Assembly: GCA_964632755.1 (NCBI GenBank)
Contig: CAZWDT010000035.1
Coordinates: 1-31,186 of the forward strand
From: JAFGMR01 sp964632755
GTDB lineage: Archaea; Halobacteriota; Methanosarcinia; Methanotrichales; Methanotrichaceae
DNA length: 31,186 bases
Direction of reading: 5' to 3'
Shown: piece by piece, positions 14,439-23,760 of the stretch
Layout of the letters: each line of letters starts with the position of its first letter
How positions within the stretch are numbered: the first letter of the stretch is position 1
Made by a program: the position numbers and the translations under genes
The notes under the pieces: model-generated
The model's database searches: none
What the model was told of the DNA's origin: nothing
Seen by the model: the letters and a program-made list of their open reading frames with translations, nothing else

Positions 14439-15170
14439 TTGAAGAGAGTAGCAACTCGCGCTCTGGGTGCAAGCCTTGCATTGATGCTGTTGCTCGCCGG
14501 AGGAGGAGCATACGACTCTGGGTCCAAGGTGGAGCCCGAGGATGTGGATATCGAGGATGTGGATATCGGACTGCTTCTGAACAACCTGATCGATCCACGC
14601 ATCGCCTACTGGGATATCGGAGTGCCTCCGGGGGTTTACGATGCGGGAGATGTGGTCTATCTGGACATTGCAAACAACGGCCTGGTGGATGCCTACGATA
14701 TTCGGCTCACCATCTATTGCGATCACGCTGCGGGAAGCAAGGTCCTTCCTAGCGATAACGATATCAATGCTCCATTGAAGCTTCTGAGTAACTTGACTGA
14801 GATATCGTACATGGATCTGGATGGGATCCCCGGTTATAACCAGAATGACTCGGTCTACATCCATATAAACACGACAATGAATACTCATCCGAACGACATC
14901 AGATTGGTGAAGGTGGGCGGCCTGGACGCCGGAACGAGAGTCCTCGACTTCCATGAGGACAACAACATGCCCTTGAGCACGCTCTTGAGGTTCCCGGTTC
15001 CGCCGGGGGGGCCATTTGCCACCATCCGGTTCAACAACGCGAACGGTAACTTCGATGTCTTCGGCCAGCCGGCCTATGACCTCCCTGACGTGGTCTACAT
15101 CGATTGCTCAACGCCTGGAGCAGCGCCCATTGGCTTCGTTATTCCAAACGATATCCGTCTCTCCCTCTAG
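14439..15170 (+). CDS. Small secreted repeat protein, dockerin-like (paralog 2), TTG start
   Basis: The best start is TTG at 14439, because AGGAGGA sits 8 nt ahead of it and it yields a clean signal peptide (MKRVATRALGASLALMLLLA, then GGGAYDSGS). The mature part is three repeats of the paralog 1 type: YDAGDVVYLDI...DAYDIRLT, then AAGSKVLPSDNDINAPLKLL, YMDLDGIPGYNQNDSVYIHI, and DAGTRVLDFHEDNNMPLSTLL. Near the N-terminus a perfect 15-bp tandem duplication (14538-14552, 14553-14567) encodes EDVDI twice. Likely an extracellular Ca-binding or assembly protein; function unknown. A hairpin terminator follows. Confidence 0.75.
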   Translation: MKRVATRALGASLALMLLLAGGGAYDSGSKVEPEDVDIEDVDIGLLLNNLIDPRIAYWDIGVPPGVYDAGDVVYLDIANNGLVDAYDIRLTIYCDHAAGSKVLPSDNDINAPLKLLSNLTEISYMDLDGIPGYNQNDSVYIHINTTMNTHPNDIRLVKVGGLDAGTRVLDFHEDNNMPLSTLLRFPVPPGGPFATIRFNNANGNFDVFGQPAYDLPDVVYIDCSTPGAAPIGFVIPNDIRLSL

Positions 15171-15204
15171 AGCCCCATCCATACGGGCTCCTCCCCTCCT
15201 TTTC
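15170..15204 (+). terminator. Hairpin terminator after dockerin-like paralog 2
   Basis: GAGCCC (15170-15175) pairs with GGGCTC (15185-15190) around a 9-nt loop, followed by a pyrimidine tract ending in TTTT. Confidence 0.45.
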
Positions 15205-15226
15205 TTGTTCATCGAGCCTTCGATCA

Positions 15227-15238
15227 TTTAATATATAT
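15227..15238 (+). promoter_or_regulatory. TATA box for rnhB
   Basis: TTTAATATATAT is centred about 25 nt before the ATG at 15257, so transcription would begin at or next to the start codon: a leaderless mRNA. Confidence 0.6.
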
Positions 15239-15256
15239 CCTGTCAAAACTAAACTC

Positions 15257-15892
15257 ATGGCATTGCTTCTGGGCGTGGACGAGGCGGGCAAGGGTCCGGT
15301 CATCGGGTCCATGTTCGTGGCAGGCGTGGTGGTGGAGGAGGAGAAGCTCTTCGACCTTGCCGCAATGGGGGTGAAGGACTCAAAGCTGCTCTCCCCAAAT
15401 CGGAGGGATATATTGGCCTCCAGGATATGCAATCTTTCCGATGATCATTACGTGCTCGAGGTTAAGGCGTCTGTCATCGATGAGCTTCGCCAGATAATGA
15501 CCATGAACGATATCATGGTCCGGGCACATTCCCAGGTGGTCCAGAAGCTCAAGGCGGATAGGGGCATCTTGGATGCGGCAGACGTCGATCAGGACCGTTT
15601 CTGTCGCCGCGTGCGCCAGGAGAGCGGAACGTCCATGGATCTCGTTGCCGAACACAAGGCCGATAGGAACCATCTGATAGTTGCGGCCGCATCGATCGTT
15701 GCCAAGCATCGAAGGGATCGGTCGATCCGCGATCTGGAGCTTAGGGTGGGATCGATCATAGGCAGCGGCTATCCATCGGATCCGAAGACCATCCGCTTCA
15801 TCGAGGGCTGGATCAAGGAGCATGGCGAACTTCCTGCATGTGCCAGGAAGACCTGGGCTACTGCACAACGCTTAATAGGGAGTTCGGTATAG
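15257..15892 (+). CDS. rnhB: Ribonuclease HII
   Basis: RNase HII cleaves RNA in RNA-DNA hybrids and at misincorporated ribonucleotides. Catalytic signatures are the N-terminal DEAGKGPVIG (Asp and Glu ligands), KDSKLL, and the EHKADRNHLIVAAASIVAKH region with the conserved Asp of KADR and the later SIVAK motif. The length of 211 residues is typical of archaeal RNase HII. The frame is open upstream to 15104, but that part lies inside the previous gene and its terminator; the ATG at 15257 matches the family N-terminus and the promoter position. Confidence 0.95.
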   Translation: MALLLGVDEAGKGPVIGSMFVAGVVVEEEKLFDLAAMGVKDSKLLSPNRRDILASRICNLSDDHYVLEVKASVIDELRQIMTMNDIMVRAHSQVVQKLKADRGILDAADVDQDRFCRRVRQESGTSMDLVAEHKADRNHLIVAAASIVAKHRRDRSIRDLELRVGSIIGSGYPSDPKTIRFIEGWIKEHGELPACARKTWATAQRLIGSSV

Positions 15893-15934
15893 TCGGAAGC
15901 GAGATCGAAGCATCGTGTATGGAATGTGATCCCC

Positions 15935-17080
15935 ATGGATATCGAAGATACATTGCTGATGATTCCGGGTCCAGTGAAGGTTGCGCCTCGCGTCCTTCGG
16001 GCCATGTCCAAGCCGATGATGAGCCACAGAAGCCCCGAGTTCGGGGCCATATACGAGGACTGCAAAACGCTGCTCCAGGAGTTCTTCATGACCAAAAACG
16101 AGGTCGTGATAATGAGCGGAAGCGGCACCTGCGCCATGGATGCGGCCATCGGCGGCCTCATGGGCCGGGAAGGAAAGATCGTAGCTGCTACAAACGGCAA
16201 GTTCGGAGAACGATTTACCGAGATCGGGGATCGCTATGGATCGGCCATTCCAGTGAACTTCGAATGGGGAACCCCATTCCAGCCCGATTCTATCGAGGCT
16301 GCAATAGAGGACGGTGTCAAAGCCCTTGCCATGGTGCATAACGAGACTTCGGTCGGCATAATCAACCCCGCTGAGACGGTTGGAAAGATCGCAAGGAAGC
16401 ACGATCTACCCTTCGTCGTCGATGGCATATCCTCGATCGGTGGAAACGAGTTCCTGACCGACGCCTGGGATATCGATGTGGCCATCACCGGCTCTCAGAA
16501 GTGCCTGGCCGTCCCCCCTGGCCTTGCAGTAGTTGCCGTGAGCGAAAGGGCGCAAGATCGGCTGGTCGAAGGGTGTGGAAGCTACTATGCTGACCTGCGG
16601 GCGCATATCAAGAGCGCGAGAAAGAAGCCTGCTCAGACCCCCTATACGCCGGCAGTCCCCCTGTTCTACGCCCTGCAAGAAGCCCTGCATATGGCAAAGG
16701 AGGAGGGCTTCGACGTCCGAAGGAAGCGCAGCCAGAGGCTTGCCGCGTCCGTTCGAGCAGCGGCAGGAGCGCTCGGGATAGAGATGTTTCCTGTAAAGGG
16801 CGAGTTCTCCGACTACTCAAATACGGTCACCGCGATGCGGATTCCTTCAGGAATTTCCGATGACAAGCTTCGAGGAGGCATGAAGAAGCATGGGATCGTT
16901 GTCTCCGGAGGCCAAGAGAGGCTCAAGGGAAAGATCTTTCGCATAGGGAGCATGGGCGTATGCTCCGAGGGCGACATCCTGCGCACGATCCAGACGCTCG
17001 AGATGGTCCTTGCCAAGGAAGGCGTGATCGGCGAGCTTGGCGCGGGAGTAGAGGCTGCTTGCAAGGTGCTCGATGGCTAG
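15935..17080 (+). CDS. Class V PLP-dependent aminotransferase (alanine-glyoxylate/aspartate type)
   Basis: A fold-type I PLP enzyme of 381 residues. It has the family start IEDTLLMIPGPVKVAPRVL, SHRSPEF, the cofactor-binding SGSGTCAMDAAI, FVVDGISSIGG with the PLP-ring Asp, and the Schiff-base Lys in ITGSQKCLAVPPG. Methanogen members related to MJ0959/MMP0391 act as broad-specificity aspartate aminotransferases that can make phosphoserine; whether this one does so is an inference. The ATG at 15935 is chosen over a GTG three codons earlier because GTGATC precedes it. It starts 42 nt after rnhB, possibly co-transcribed. Confidence 0.9.
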   Translation: MDIEDTLLMIPGPVKVAPRVLRAMSKPMMSHRSPEFGAIYEDCKTLLQEFFMTKNEVVIMSGSGTCAMDAAIGGLMGREGKIVAATNGKFGERFTEIGDRYGSAIPVNFEWGTPFQPDSIEAAIEDGVKALAMVHNETSVGIINPAETVGKIARKHDLPFVVDGISSIGGNEFLTDAWDIDVAITGSQKCLAVPPGLAVVAVSERAQDRLVEGCGSYYADLRAHIKSARKKPAQTPYTPAVPLFYALQEALHMAKEEGFDVRRKRSQRLAASVRAAAGALGIEMFPVKGEFSDYSNTVTAMRIPSGISDDKLRGGMKKHGIVVSGGQERLKGKIFRIGSMGVCSEGDILRTIQTLEMVLAKEGVIGELGAGVEAACKVLDG

Positions 17081-17098
17081 AGGCCTAAGCACCGTAAA

Positions 17099-17107
17099 AT
17101 TTTTTTC
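17099..17107 (+). terminator. Oligo-T tract after the aminotransferase gene
   Basis: A run of seven Ts (17100-17106) about 20 nt after the stop codon, the simple U-tract form of archaeal termination; no strong hairpin precedes it. Confidence 0.45.
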
Positions 17108-17278
17108 ATTTCATCGGCGAAGGGCCGTGCTCGTTTGATATCATAAGGATACTTGAGATGCTGACCAAAGGATATCGCTATTGGGGGGCATTGTGTTTCT
17201 GCTAAAGGCCGGCCGAAAGGGCAATTTACCTCAACGTATCGAGCATGCCATTCGGCATTCCACAAGCGGGCAATTCTA

Positions 17279-17311
17279 TTTACTTTATTTAACCATAAAC
17301 TTTAATACTTG
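17279..17311 (+). promoter_or_regulatory. Promoter region of the surface/tubulin operon
   Basis: Two TATA-like stretches, TTTACTTTATTTAACC and AACTTTAATACTTG, lie 40-70 nt ahead of the ATG at 17351. Which one is used cannot be told from sequence. Confidence 0.4.
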
Positions 17312-17350
17312 TGTCCAGTAGTTACAGATATACCGGGATTGGGGATATTC

Positions 17351-20300
17351 ATGGAGTTCGTTGATATCTGTGGAGGACGTGGCCTGGGGTCGGTTCATTG
17401 GTTGCGGATCTCTATGCCACGATGTATTGGGGTCATCTTAGCTCTCTCCCTACTGCTGGGCTTGCTCTGCGTCCCCAGTGCGGGTCAGAGCGACTATGAG
17501 CTGAGGGATGCAATGGTTACTCCCGACTATGGATATGGAGACTTCAACTACTCGGCAAAGATAGGCATCACCGGAACCACAACCGATGTCTCCGGCAAGT
17601 ACAAGGTCGTGCTTAGGATCTACGATGGAGATCGCCTGCTTCGAGAGGATAGCTCGATGGAGCGTCGCCTTAGCAACTCGGAGATGGGAAACCGCCTGAG
17701 CGAGCCCTTCCTCTTCGGCCCTTTCAACTTCGAGAGGGACTTTGGGATAACGACTACGAAGAACGCCTCATTCGAGTTCGTCCTCCTCAAGTCGGGAACG
17801 GAGCAGGCAAGGTCCAGCCTTAGAGGTCCCGAGGTCGAGCCCCCTCACCTGATCGGCACACCCCAATTCAACGCAAAGCCCTACTTCTTCCAGGGGCTTT
17901 CCGTCTCCACCAGCTTCAAGGACCAGGCCGGACTTACGCCTTCTGCGCACCTTGAGCTGAAAGGCCCCCTGGGGAGCGATTTGGAGCGATCCTGGAACAC
18001 GGGCGAGCTTGCTTGCAGCGGATCCGGGACGGTTTATACATCTCGAATCTCGGAAGATACCTCCTCTTATCGTGAGGGGGGAAACTTCAGCTTCGAGATC
18101 GTCTACAACAACCTCCGCATGGATCCGATGGTCTTTGGGCCTTATAACTTCACCGTGATGCCCTATGCGCCTTCCATCGAGAGGTTCTCGGTCGCTTCCG
18201 CCATTGACTACACGAACTTCACAATTAGGGCTTTTGTAAGCGACGAAGGCGCAAGAACCGTCGGGGGAAGCACCATGGGGAGCAGGGCCGATCTTTTCAT
18301 CAGCCATCCCTCGAAGGGATCTGTAACCTATGCCGACTCCCAACCCCGCATCGAGGGCGGCTACCTGATCTTCGATTGGGATGAAACTGAGGTTCCCTTC
18401 GATCGAGGCGATGTTGCCCTCAGCGATCCTCGCAAAGGCGGCCAGCCATTCGAGGCCCGCCTTGTCTACGTAAACGATAACTGGGATTTCGGGGTGGAGA
18501 GCTCAAACGTCTCCTTCATAGTCGTAGAGGAGGTTCCAACGCTCGATCTGCGCTACAGCCCGGTCGTCTACATGAGAAGCGGCCAGATCGCGAGGGAGGC
18601 CATAACCGCGACCATCGGCTTCTCCAAGGGCGCAGGGGAAGCGCGACTTGCGCTTACCGGTCCCGGATTGGATTATAATCGTACCGTCGAGGGAACCTCG
18701 CTTGGCGCAAACAGTTACCGCTATGAGTGGCAGCTGACATTTGACGATAGCAATAGCAATCATAACTACACGCTATCGCTGGCATTTCTGCACCCGGCAC
18801 TGGATGGAGGTTCCTTCGAGTTCGAAGGGAGAAACATCTCTGTCCGCCCGATATCGGTGGAGTATAGGGACTCAATCGTGCTCCCATCCGGGGGAAGATG
18901 GAACGAGAGCTTCGCCTACTCGACGAATGTAGATTCGAGCGTCGACGCCGAGATAATGCTCCAGATATTCAACCCCTGCAGCCGGGAGTGGGAGGACTGG
19001 AGCTCCAAGAAGGTCTCCGCCGGCATCTCGGCGCTGAACTGGACGCTGAATCCCTTCCGCTATGAGTGCCCGGGAATGGAAGGATCTTCCGCCATGTACC
19101 GTTTCAAAGCGAGCTTCCAGGGCACGGACTACATCTCCAGGCCTTTCTTCGGGCCCTTCATATCTGCAAGTGCGCCAAAGCTCGTCTCCCTCGACCTTTC
19201 GCCCACAGTATACGTCCCGGTCGGCGGAAGTACGAACGAGCCCGTCCGGGCGACGGTTGAGTATAAGGGCGGCATGGGCGATATGAGGCTGATCCTCTCC
19301 GGCCCCGGCATGAGCTTTGACGAGACTGCAGCAGGCATGGCCCTGGGCGGAGATCGCTATCGATACGATTGGACCGTGCCCTTCCGCTACAGCCATGCTA
19401 ACAACAACTACACAGCGACGCTATCATTCTCCCATCCATCACTGGGAGAGGAAAGCCACAGATTCGAGAACAGGACGGTCGAGGTTCGGCCAATCTATCT
19501 GGCCTTCGTGGAGGGCTCTGTCGTCCCCTCCCGGGGACGGTGGAACGACTCATTCCTCTACTCGGTCAGGGTCAACTCGACTTCAGAGATGGACCTCGCC
19601 CTCCAGATCTATAACCCCTGCAGCATGGAATGGGAGGATCGTGGGAGCGGGGCAGTCGGCCGGGGTGTGAGCAGCCTTAACTGGACGCTCTCCCCGTATG
19701 AGTACTCTTGTCCGGATATCACAGGGGCGCTTTCCAGGTACAGGTTCAAAGCCCGATTCGATGATATCGAGTACAGATCCCGGGTCTACTACGGGCCGCA
19801 GATCACTGGAGGCCAGCCGGATCTCGTATCCCTCGATTACGATCGAGAGGTATTCGTGAGCGAGGGATCCTCGACATACCAAAGGATCAGGGCGACAATC
19901 GACAGCCCGCTTGGCCAAGGCGATCTCCAGCTGAGGGTCTACGGGCCGGGCAAGCGCGTGGACGTCTCATCCCCGGGCCAGCCGTTGGGCGGGGACAAGT
20001 ATGCTTACTGGTGGTCGATACCCTTCGATGCCGAAAACCTGGGCAACCACACGATCTCCCTGAGGTTCCTCCATCCAGAGCTCGAGGGTGGCGGATACTC
20101 CTTCGCAGATGTTTCGATGGAGGTTTTGCTTGCCCCGGAGATGCCTACGGAGCCTCAGCTAGTCGATCTCAACTATACCCCGCTTCTCCTCATAGATGGC
20201 GATGAAGTGGCATATCAGGAGATCGAGGCAAAGGTCTCATCTCCGGCTGGAGCAGGCGATCTCAAGCTCAGCCTGACAGGTCCGGACAAGGACCTGGAGG

Positions 20301-21694
20301 AGTCCCCCGAGGCAGAGGAGATGGGATCAAACATCTACAGGTACAGGTGGTCCGTCCCATTCGATCGGTCCAACGACCAGAATACCTACAAGATATCGCT
20401 TGCCTATATCATGGGCGAGAAGAGCTATGCGCTGGGCGATCGAATGATGGCTGTAGCGATGCGCGATGGTCCTCTCCCCCAGATCCTTGAGCCGACTCTT
20501 ACGGTGGAGTACGATAGAACTCTCTACGTGCCCAGCGGCGGAGGTGTAGACCAGATCGTGAGAGCAACGGTCAACTACTCGCAGGGGATGGGAAAGCTCA
20601 AGCTTGCTATCTCGGGAGAGGGGATGAATTTCAGCGGCGTCGAGGAAGGACGCCGGGCAAACGGCCAGAGGTATCTCTATGAGTGGAGAGTCCCCTTTAA
20701 CTCGAGCCATATCGATGAGAGCTACACGCTGGCCTTGACTTACATGCACCCAAGCCTACCTGGCGAATCGTACAGGTTCGCCGACCGATACATGCAGGTC
20801 AAGGCTGCCTCCGGTGGGGAAGAGGGAAGGCTGGCCTTCGAGAACTCGCGGGTTGTTCCAGAGAACGGGTCTTCATTCACCCATTTCGCATACTATGTAG
20901 GCCTGAAGACCGATCTCGACGAGGCAGATTTGGAGCTATTGACATCCGACCCCGGATCCAGCATCTGGACATCGCAGGGCTTGGTACACTACGATGGTTC
21001 GAATAACACGGTCTGCTGGCCCGATGTGATGATCGACGGGGAATCATACGGCCTTGCCAGGTACAGGTTCAAGTACGGAACCGCTTTCTCCAATATATCC
21101 CAAGGGCCGGCCTTAGAAGAGCCATCGGCCCTCGTCGTTGCGAGCGTCGATCCGATTGAAGGTTCCCTCTACTCCACAACGCCGCTCATCGGTGAGATCT
21201 CCCGGGTATACACATATACCTTCACAGCGGACGTTCTGGGATCCCTGGGGGAGGGATCGACCGAGGTGAGGCTTGATGTATACGATCCCGTGGCCAGACG
21301 CTGGATCAATGCAGGCAGCCAGACCTACGATCCAAGCAGGACGCGGCTGAGATACCAGGTCAACTTCGCAGGGCTTTCCTTCCAGGAGCTGTTCTTGAAC
21401 GAGACCAAGTACAGGTTCGTTGCAAGGGACAGGATCCTCGGCGAGTTTCCCGGCCCGAATATCACGGTCAACCTGAGAAACGAGCGTGCGATTCGCGTTG
21501 GGGACAAGATCACATATCAGGTGGATGTGAGGTCGGTGCAGCCTGCAAAGATCGCGCTCGCCTATACAACCGATAACGTCCGATGGCATCGGTCCGAAAC
21601 TAGGGACTACGATTTAGCGGATGAGGAGTGGAAGACGCTCGAGTGGGCGGAGTATCCGCGCTACTACGCCTATGAGTTCGAGGTGATGAGCTAG
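17351..21694 (+). CDS. Giant secreted modular beta-sandwich protein
   Basis: About 1447 residues with a signal peptide (ISMPRCIGVILALSLLLGLL ending near VPSAGQS). At least two module types alternate. Five A modules of about 105 residues start near 18538, 19171, 19813, 20149 and 20485, and share YxPxVYV, a GxGDLxLxLTGPG core, YRYxWxVPF, NxYTxxLxFxHPxL and a closing VEVRP-like strand. B modules near 18860, 19495 and, diverged, 20830 share VxPSxGRWNxSFxYS, QIYNPCSxEWED, LNWTLSPYEYSCP and YRFKAxF; the first two each carry two Cys (probable disulfide). N-x-S/T sequons are plentiful. No C-terminal anchor is seen. An Ig-like extracellular scaffold is inferred. The start at 17351 is preferred; an ATG at 17414 gives a shorter signal peptide. 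The stop abuts the next ATG. Confidence 0.8.
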   Translation: MEFVDICGGRGLGSVHWLRISMPRCIGVILALSLLLGLLCVPSAGQSDYELRDAMVTPDYGYGDFNYSAKIGITGTTTDVSGKYKVVLRIYDGDRLLREDSSMERRLSNSEMGNRLSEPFLFGPFNFERDFGITTTKNASFEFVLLKSGTEQARSSLRGPEVEPPHLIGTPQFNAKPYFFQGLSVSTSFKDQAGLTPSAHLELKGPLGSDLERSWNTGELACSGSGTVYTSRISEDTSSYREGGNFSFEIVYNNLRMDPMVFGPYNFTVMPYAPSIERFSVASAIDYTNFTIRAFVSDEGARTVGGSTMGSRADLFISHPSKGSVTYADSQPRIEGGYLIFDWDETEVPFDRGDVALSDPRKGGQPFEARLVYVNDNWDFGVESSNVSFIVVEEVPTLDLRYSPVVYMRSGQIAREAITATIGFSKGAGEARLALTGPGLDYNRTVEGTSLGANSYRYEWQLTFDDSNSNHNYTLSLAFLHPALDGGSFEFEGRNISVRPISVEYRDSIVLPSGGRWNESFAYSTNVDSSVDAEIMLQIFNPCSREWEDWSSKKVSAGISALNWTLNPFRYECPGMEGSSAMYRFKASFQGTDYISRPFFGPFISASAPKLVSLDLSPTVYVPVGGSTNEPVRATVEYKGGMGDMRLILSGPGMSFDETAAGMALGGDRYRYDWTVPFRYSHANNNYTATLSFSHPSLGEESHRFENRTVEVRPIYLAFVEGSVVPSRGRWNDSFLYSVRVNSTSEMDLALQIYNPCSMEWEDRGSGAVGRGVSSLNWTLSPYEYSCPDITGALSRYRFKARFDDIEYRSRVYYGPQITGGQPDLVSLDYDREVFVSEGSSTYQRIRATIDSPLGQGDLQLRVYGPGKRVDVSSPGQPLGGDKYAYWWSIPFDAENLGNHTISLRFLHPELEGGGYSFADVSMEVLLAPEMPTEPQLVDLNYTPLLLIDGDEVAYQEIEAKVSSPAGAGDLKLSLTGPDKDLEESPEAEEMGSNIYRYRWSVPFDRSNDQNTYKISLAYIMGEKSYALGDRMMAVAMRDGPLPQILEPTLTVEYDRTLYVPSGGGVDQIVRATVNYSQGMGKLKLAISGEGMNFSGVEEGRRANGQRYLYEWRVPFNSSHIDESYTLALTYMHPSLPGESYRFADRYMQVKAASGGEEGRLAFENSRVVPENGSSFTHFAYYVGLKTDLDEADLELLTSDPGSSIWTSQGLVHYDGSNNTVCWPDVMIDGESYGLARYRFKYGTAFSNISQGPALEEPSALVVASVDPIEGSLYSTTPLIGEISRVYTYTFTADVLGSLGEGSTEVRLDVYDPVARRWINAGSQTYDPSRTRLRYQVNFAGLSFQELFLNETKYRFVARDRILGEFPGPNITVNLRNERAIRVGDKITYQVDVRSVQPAKIALAYTTDNVRWHRSETRDYDLADEEWKTLEWAEYPRYYAYEFEVMS

Positions 21695-23137
21695 ATGAAG
21701 AAGGCCTTGGTTGTAACGCTCGTGCTCCTGCTCCTCCTCGCCCTCCCGGTCCACGGGGGCGAGGTCCTCGGGCCCGGCGGTGGAGGGGATGGCGGCGATG
21801 GGGGCGACAGTTCCAGCAGCAGTAGCAGGAGCAAGCTTACGCTCGACAACTTCGTGAGGTATCTCGAGAGCTGGCAGAAGGATAAGCCAACAGAGTATCA
21901 GTACATGGTAAAGCTCCTGAGCACGGGCAATCCCGAGTCCTACCAGACCCCGAATGTATGGCTCCAGTACGGTGGAAACCAGACCGTGAGCAGGAACGAG
22001 CCGCTCAACCTTGGGTTCTACGTCCAGAATCCAAACCCCCTTGATCTGAGGAGGACGGTCTTCGTGGATCTTGAGGCCAAGCTCCCGGGGGAGACGAAAT
22101 ACCAGAAGCTCAACCAGTACACCCAAGCGGTCCAGCCCTTTGACTACGCGGAGAAGGGGAAGGTGAACTGGACTGCCAAGATCTGGCCGGAGTTTGCATC
22201 ATTTAGCGATCTAGAAAAGGTTGGAGATGTGCGATTAAGGGTGCTTGTATCAGACGGGAGCAACAAATGGTATTCAAGCGCGAGCGGAAACAGCCATCCA
22301 TACTATGGAGAGCTCCTCTTGAATGTGACAAACTCGCCTCCTGAGATGGTAAACGCATCGCTCATCTGCTCTGAATCGCCGAGGTACAACGACCCTATCG
22401 AGTACGTCGCAACTGTCTGGGATCCAGATGGCGACCTCATGAACGTGACGCTTCACATCCTGGATGATAAGGGCTGGGAGATGAGAAACGAGACGCAGGA
22501 TGTCAAGTCCGGACAGGTTCGCTTCAAGGCTGCGCAGTACGGCTTCTTCGGAGAGCCAGATGCCGGGAAGAACTACAGCTACTATTACACGATCGGAGAC
22601 GGCATCGATACCGTCTGCTATCCGCCCAGCGAGGATGGAAACGCTACGCTGGAGGGGCCTCGCATCAGGTCGACTCCGAAGCTCTGGGTGGAGACACCTC
22701 ATGTAGAGCCCGAGGACGACAACTACTACTATTGGGGAGAGTATAACTTCAGCCTGGAGATGAGAAACCAAGAGCCGTACAACATGGAGATCCCTGTCAC
22801 ACTTAAGATCAGGACGGAGGACAAGAACTGGAAGCCTGTTGCAAAGAGGACGGTCTTGGTAACCCCGGACTCAAAGCGAGAGTATTTCCCGACAAGCGAT
22901 GCCTTCGATGTTCTAGATAGAGGATCTCCGTTCTCCTTCCGTTTCGAGTATCCCGAGTACGATCAGAATAACAGCATGTCGATTGATATGCAATGGGAAA
23001 CGCCGTTGAACCAGAGGCTTATGAAAAACGGCCTTGCATCCGTTCCCATAGTGATCAACCTGCTCTTGCTGATGGTGCTTCCGCTTCTCGGTGGGATATT
23101 CATCGAGAGGTGGATGGGCAAGGGGAGGATGGGGTGA
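21695..23137 (+). CDS. Secreted surface protein with C-terminal membrane anchor
   Basis: 480 residues: signal peptide (MKKALVVTLVLLLLLALPVHG), then a Gly/Asp/Ser-rich spacer (about 22-46), a large beta-rich ectodomain with sequons (NQT, NWT, NVT, NAS, NYS) and a WDPDGD stretch typical of Ig/PKD-like domains. It ends in a single TM (about 450-470, IVINLLLLMVLPLLGGIFI) and a short basic tail, ERWMGKGRMG. The topology is outside ectodomain, cytoplasmic C-terminal tail. Its ATG follows the upstream stop with no intervening base, so translation is coupled. No named family is recognised. It is a candidate to tether the giant scaffold to the membrane. Confidence 0.8.
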   Translation: MKKALVVTLVLLLLLALPVHGGEVLGPGGGGDGGDGGDSSSSSSRSKLTLDNFVRYLESWQKDKPTEYQYMVKLLSTGNPESYQTPNVWLQYGGNQTVSRNEPLNLGFYVQNPNPLDLRRTVFVDLEAKLPGETKYQKLNQYTQAVQPFDYAEKGKVNWTAKIWPEFASFSDLEKVGDVRLRVLVSDGSNKWYSSASGNSHPYYGELLLNVTNSPPEMVNASLICSESPRYNDPIEYVATVWDPDGDLMNVTLHILDDKGWEMRNETQDVKSGQVRFKAAQYGFFGEPDAGKNYSYYYTIGDGIDTVCYPPSEDGNATLEGPRIRSTPKLWVETPHVEPEDDNYYYWGEYNFSLEMRNQEPYNMEIPVTLKIRTEDKNWKPVAKRTVLVTPDSKREYFPTSDAFDVLDRGSPFSFRFEYPEYDQNNSMSIDMQWETPLNQRLMKNGLASVPIVINLLLLMVLPLLGGIFIERWMGKGRMG

Positions 23138-23141
23138 TCCG

Positions 23142-23759
23142 ATGAATCCGATGCAGGCCTCGTTTGTTGCCATTGTATTGCTGCTCCTCCTCGGATGTGG
23201 AGCACATCTCCTGAACGTGAGGAGGATTCACTCCAGGGTTGAGCGGCTGGAGAACAAGGCCGTTCCAATGGAGAAGCTGTTACCTGACCTGTACAGCTGC
23301 CAGGGATCCAACTTCAACTCCCTCGTGCTAGCTGCCTGGATACTCTTGCTTGCGGCAATGGCCTTTCTATACTTGCTAACACCTGCGGTATTTTCGAATG
23401 GTAACTACTTCATGAAGCTTCCATCGCTTGCCAGCAGCTGGGTGGGCCTTGTCATCTTCGGGCTTTTAGGATATCTGATAATGATCTTGGTAATCGTTGG
23501 AGGCGAGAAGCTGCCCGAGAGCTGCCGGTGCTTCCGTCTAGCAGAGCTATACGGGTACTACACACTTAGCCGAAACGAGAAGCGGGTGATGATAGCAGCA
23601 ATTCCGCTTCTCTGGATATCGATATTAATCTCTACCCACATGGCAACCGTATATCCCGAGCTCTGGGCGGCTGAATGGTGGACGGCCTTCCTCCTCCTCC
23701 TGGCCTCTCTCGTGCTGCTGATATGGCCTGTGGCCAAGGAGATGTTGGAGGGGAGATGA
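23142..23759 (+). CDS. Five-TM membrane protein of the tubulin-like operon
   Basis: 205 residues with TM segments near 7-24, 60-80, 98-120, 149-170 and 181-197. A polar, charged stretch (about 25-58, RRIHSRVERLENKAVPMEKL) between TM1 and TM2 could form a short amphipathic or coiled helix. The sequence GEKLPESCRCFRLAELYGYY between TM3 and TM4 is another soluble loop. The ATG at 23142 has GGGGTGATC directly upstream; the open frame further upstream lies inside the previous gene. It is 4 nt after the surface protein and 1 nt before the tubulin-like gene, so it is a natural candidate for a membrane receptor or anchor of that protein. The family is not recognised. Confidence 0.8.
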   Translation: MNPMQASFVAIVLLLLLGCGAHLLNVRRIHSRVERLENKAVPMEKLLPDLYSCQGSNFNSLVLAAWILLLAAMAFLYLLTPAVFSNGNYFMKLPSLASSWVGLVIFGLLGYLIMILVIVGGEKLPESCRCFRLAELYGYYTLSRNEKRVMIAAIPLLWISILISTHMATVYPELWAAEWWTAFLLLLASLVLLIWPVAKEMLEGR

Positions 23760-23760
23760 T

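Noticed and set aside
17077..17265. 62-codon minus-strand frame after the aminotransferase gene (contains HLKYPYDIKRARPFADEM)
   Set aside because: No ribosome-binding site, overlaps the T-tract and promoter region, and no family resemblance; treated as chance.
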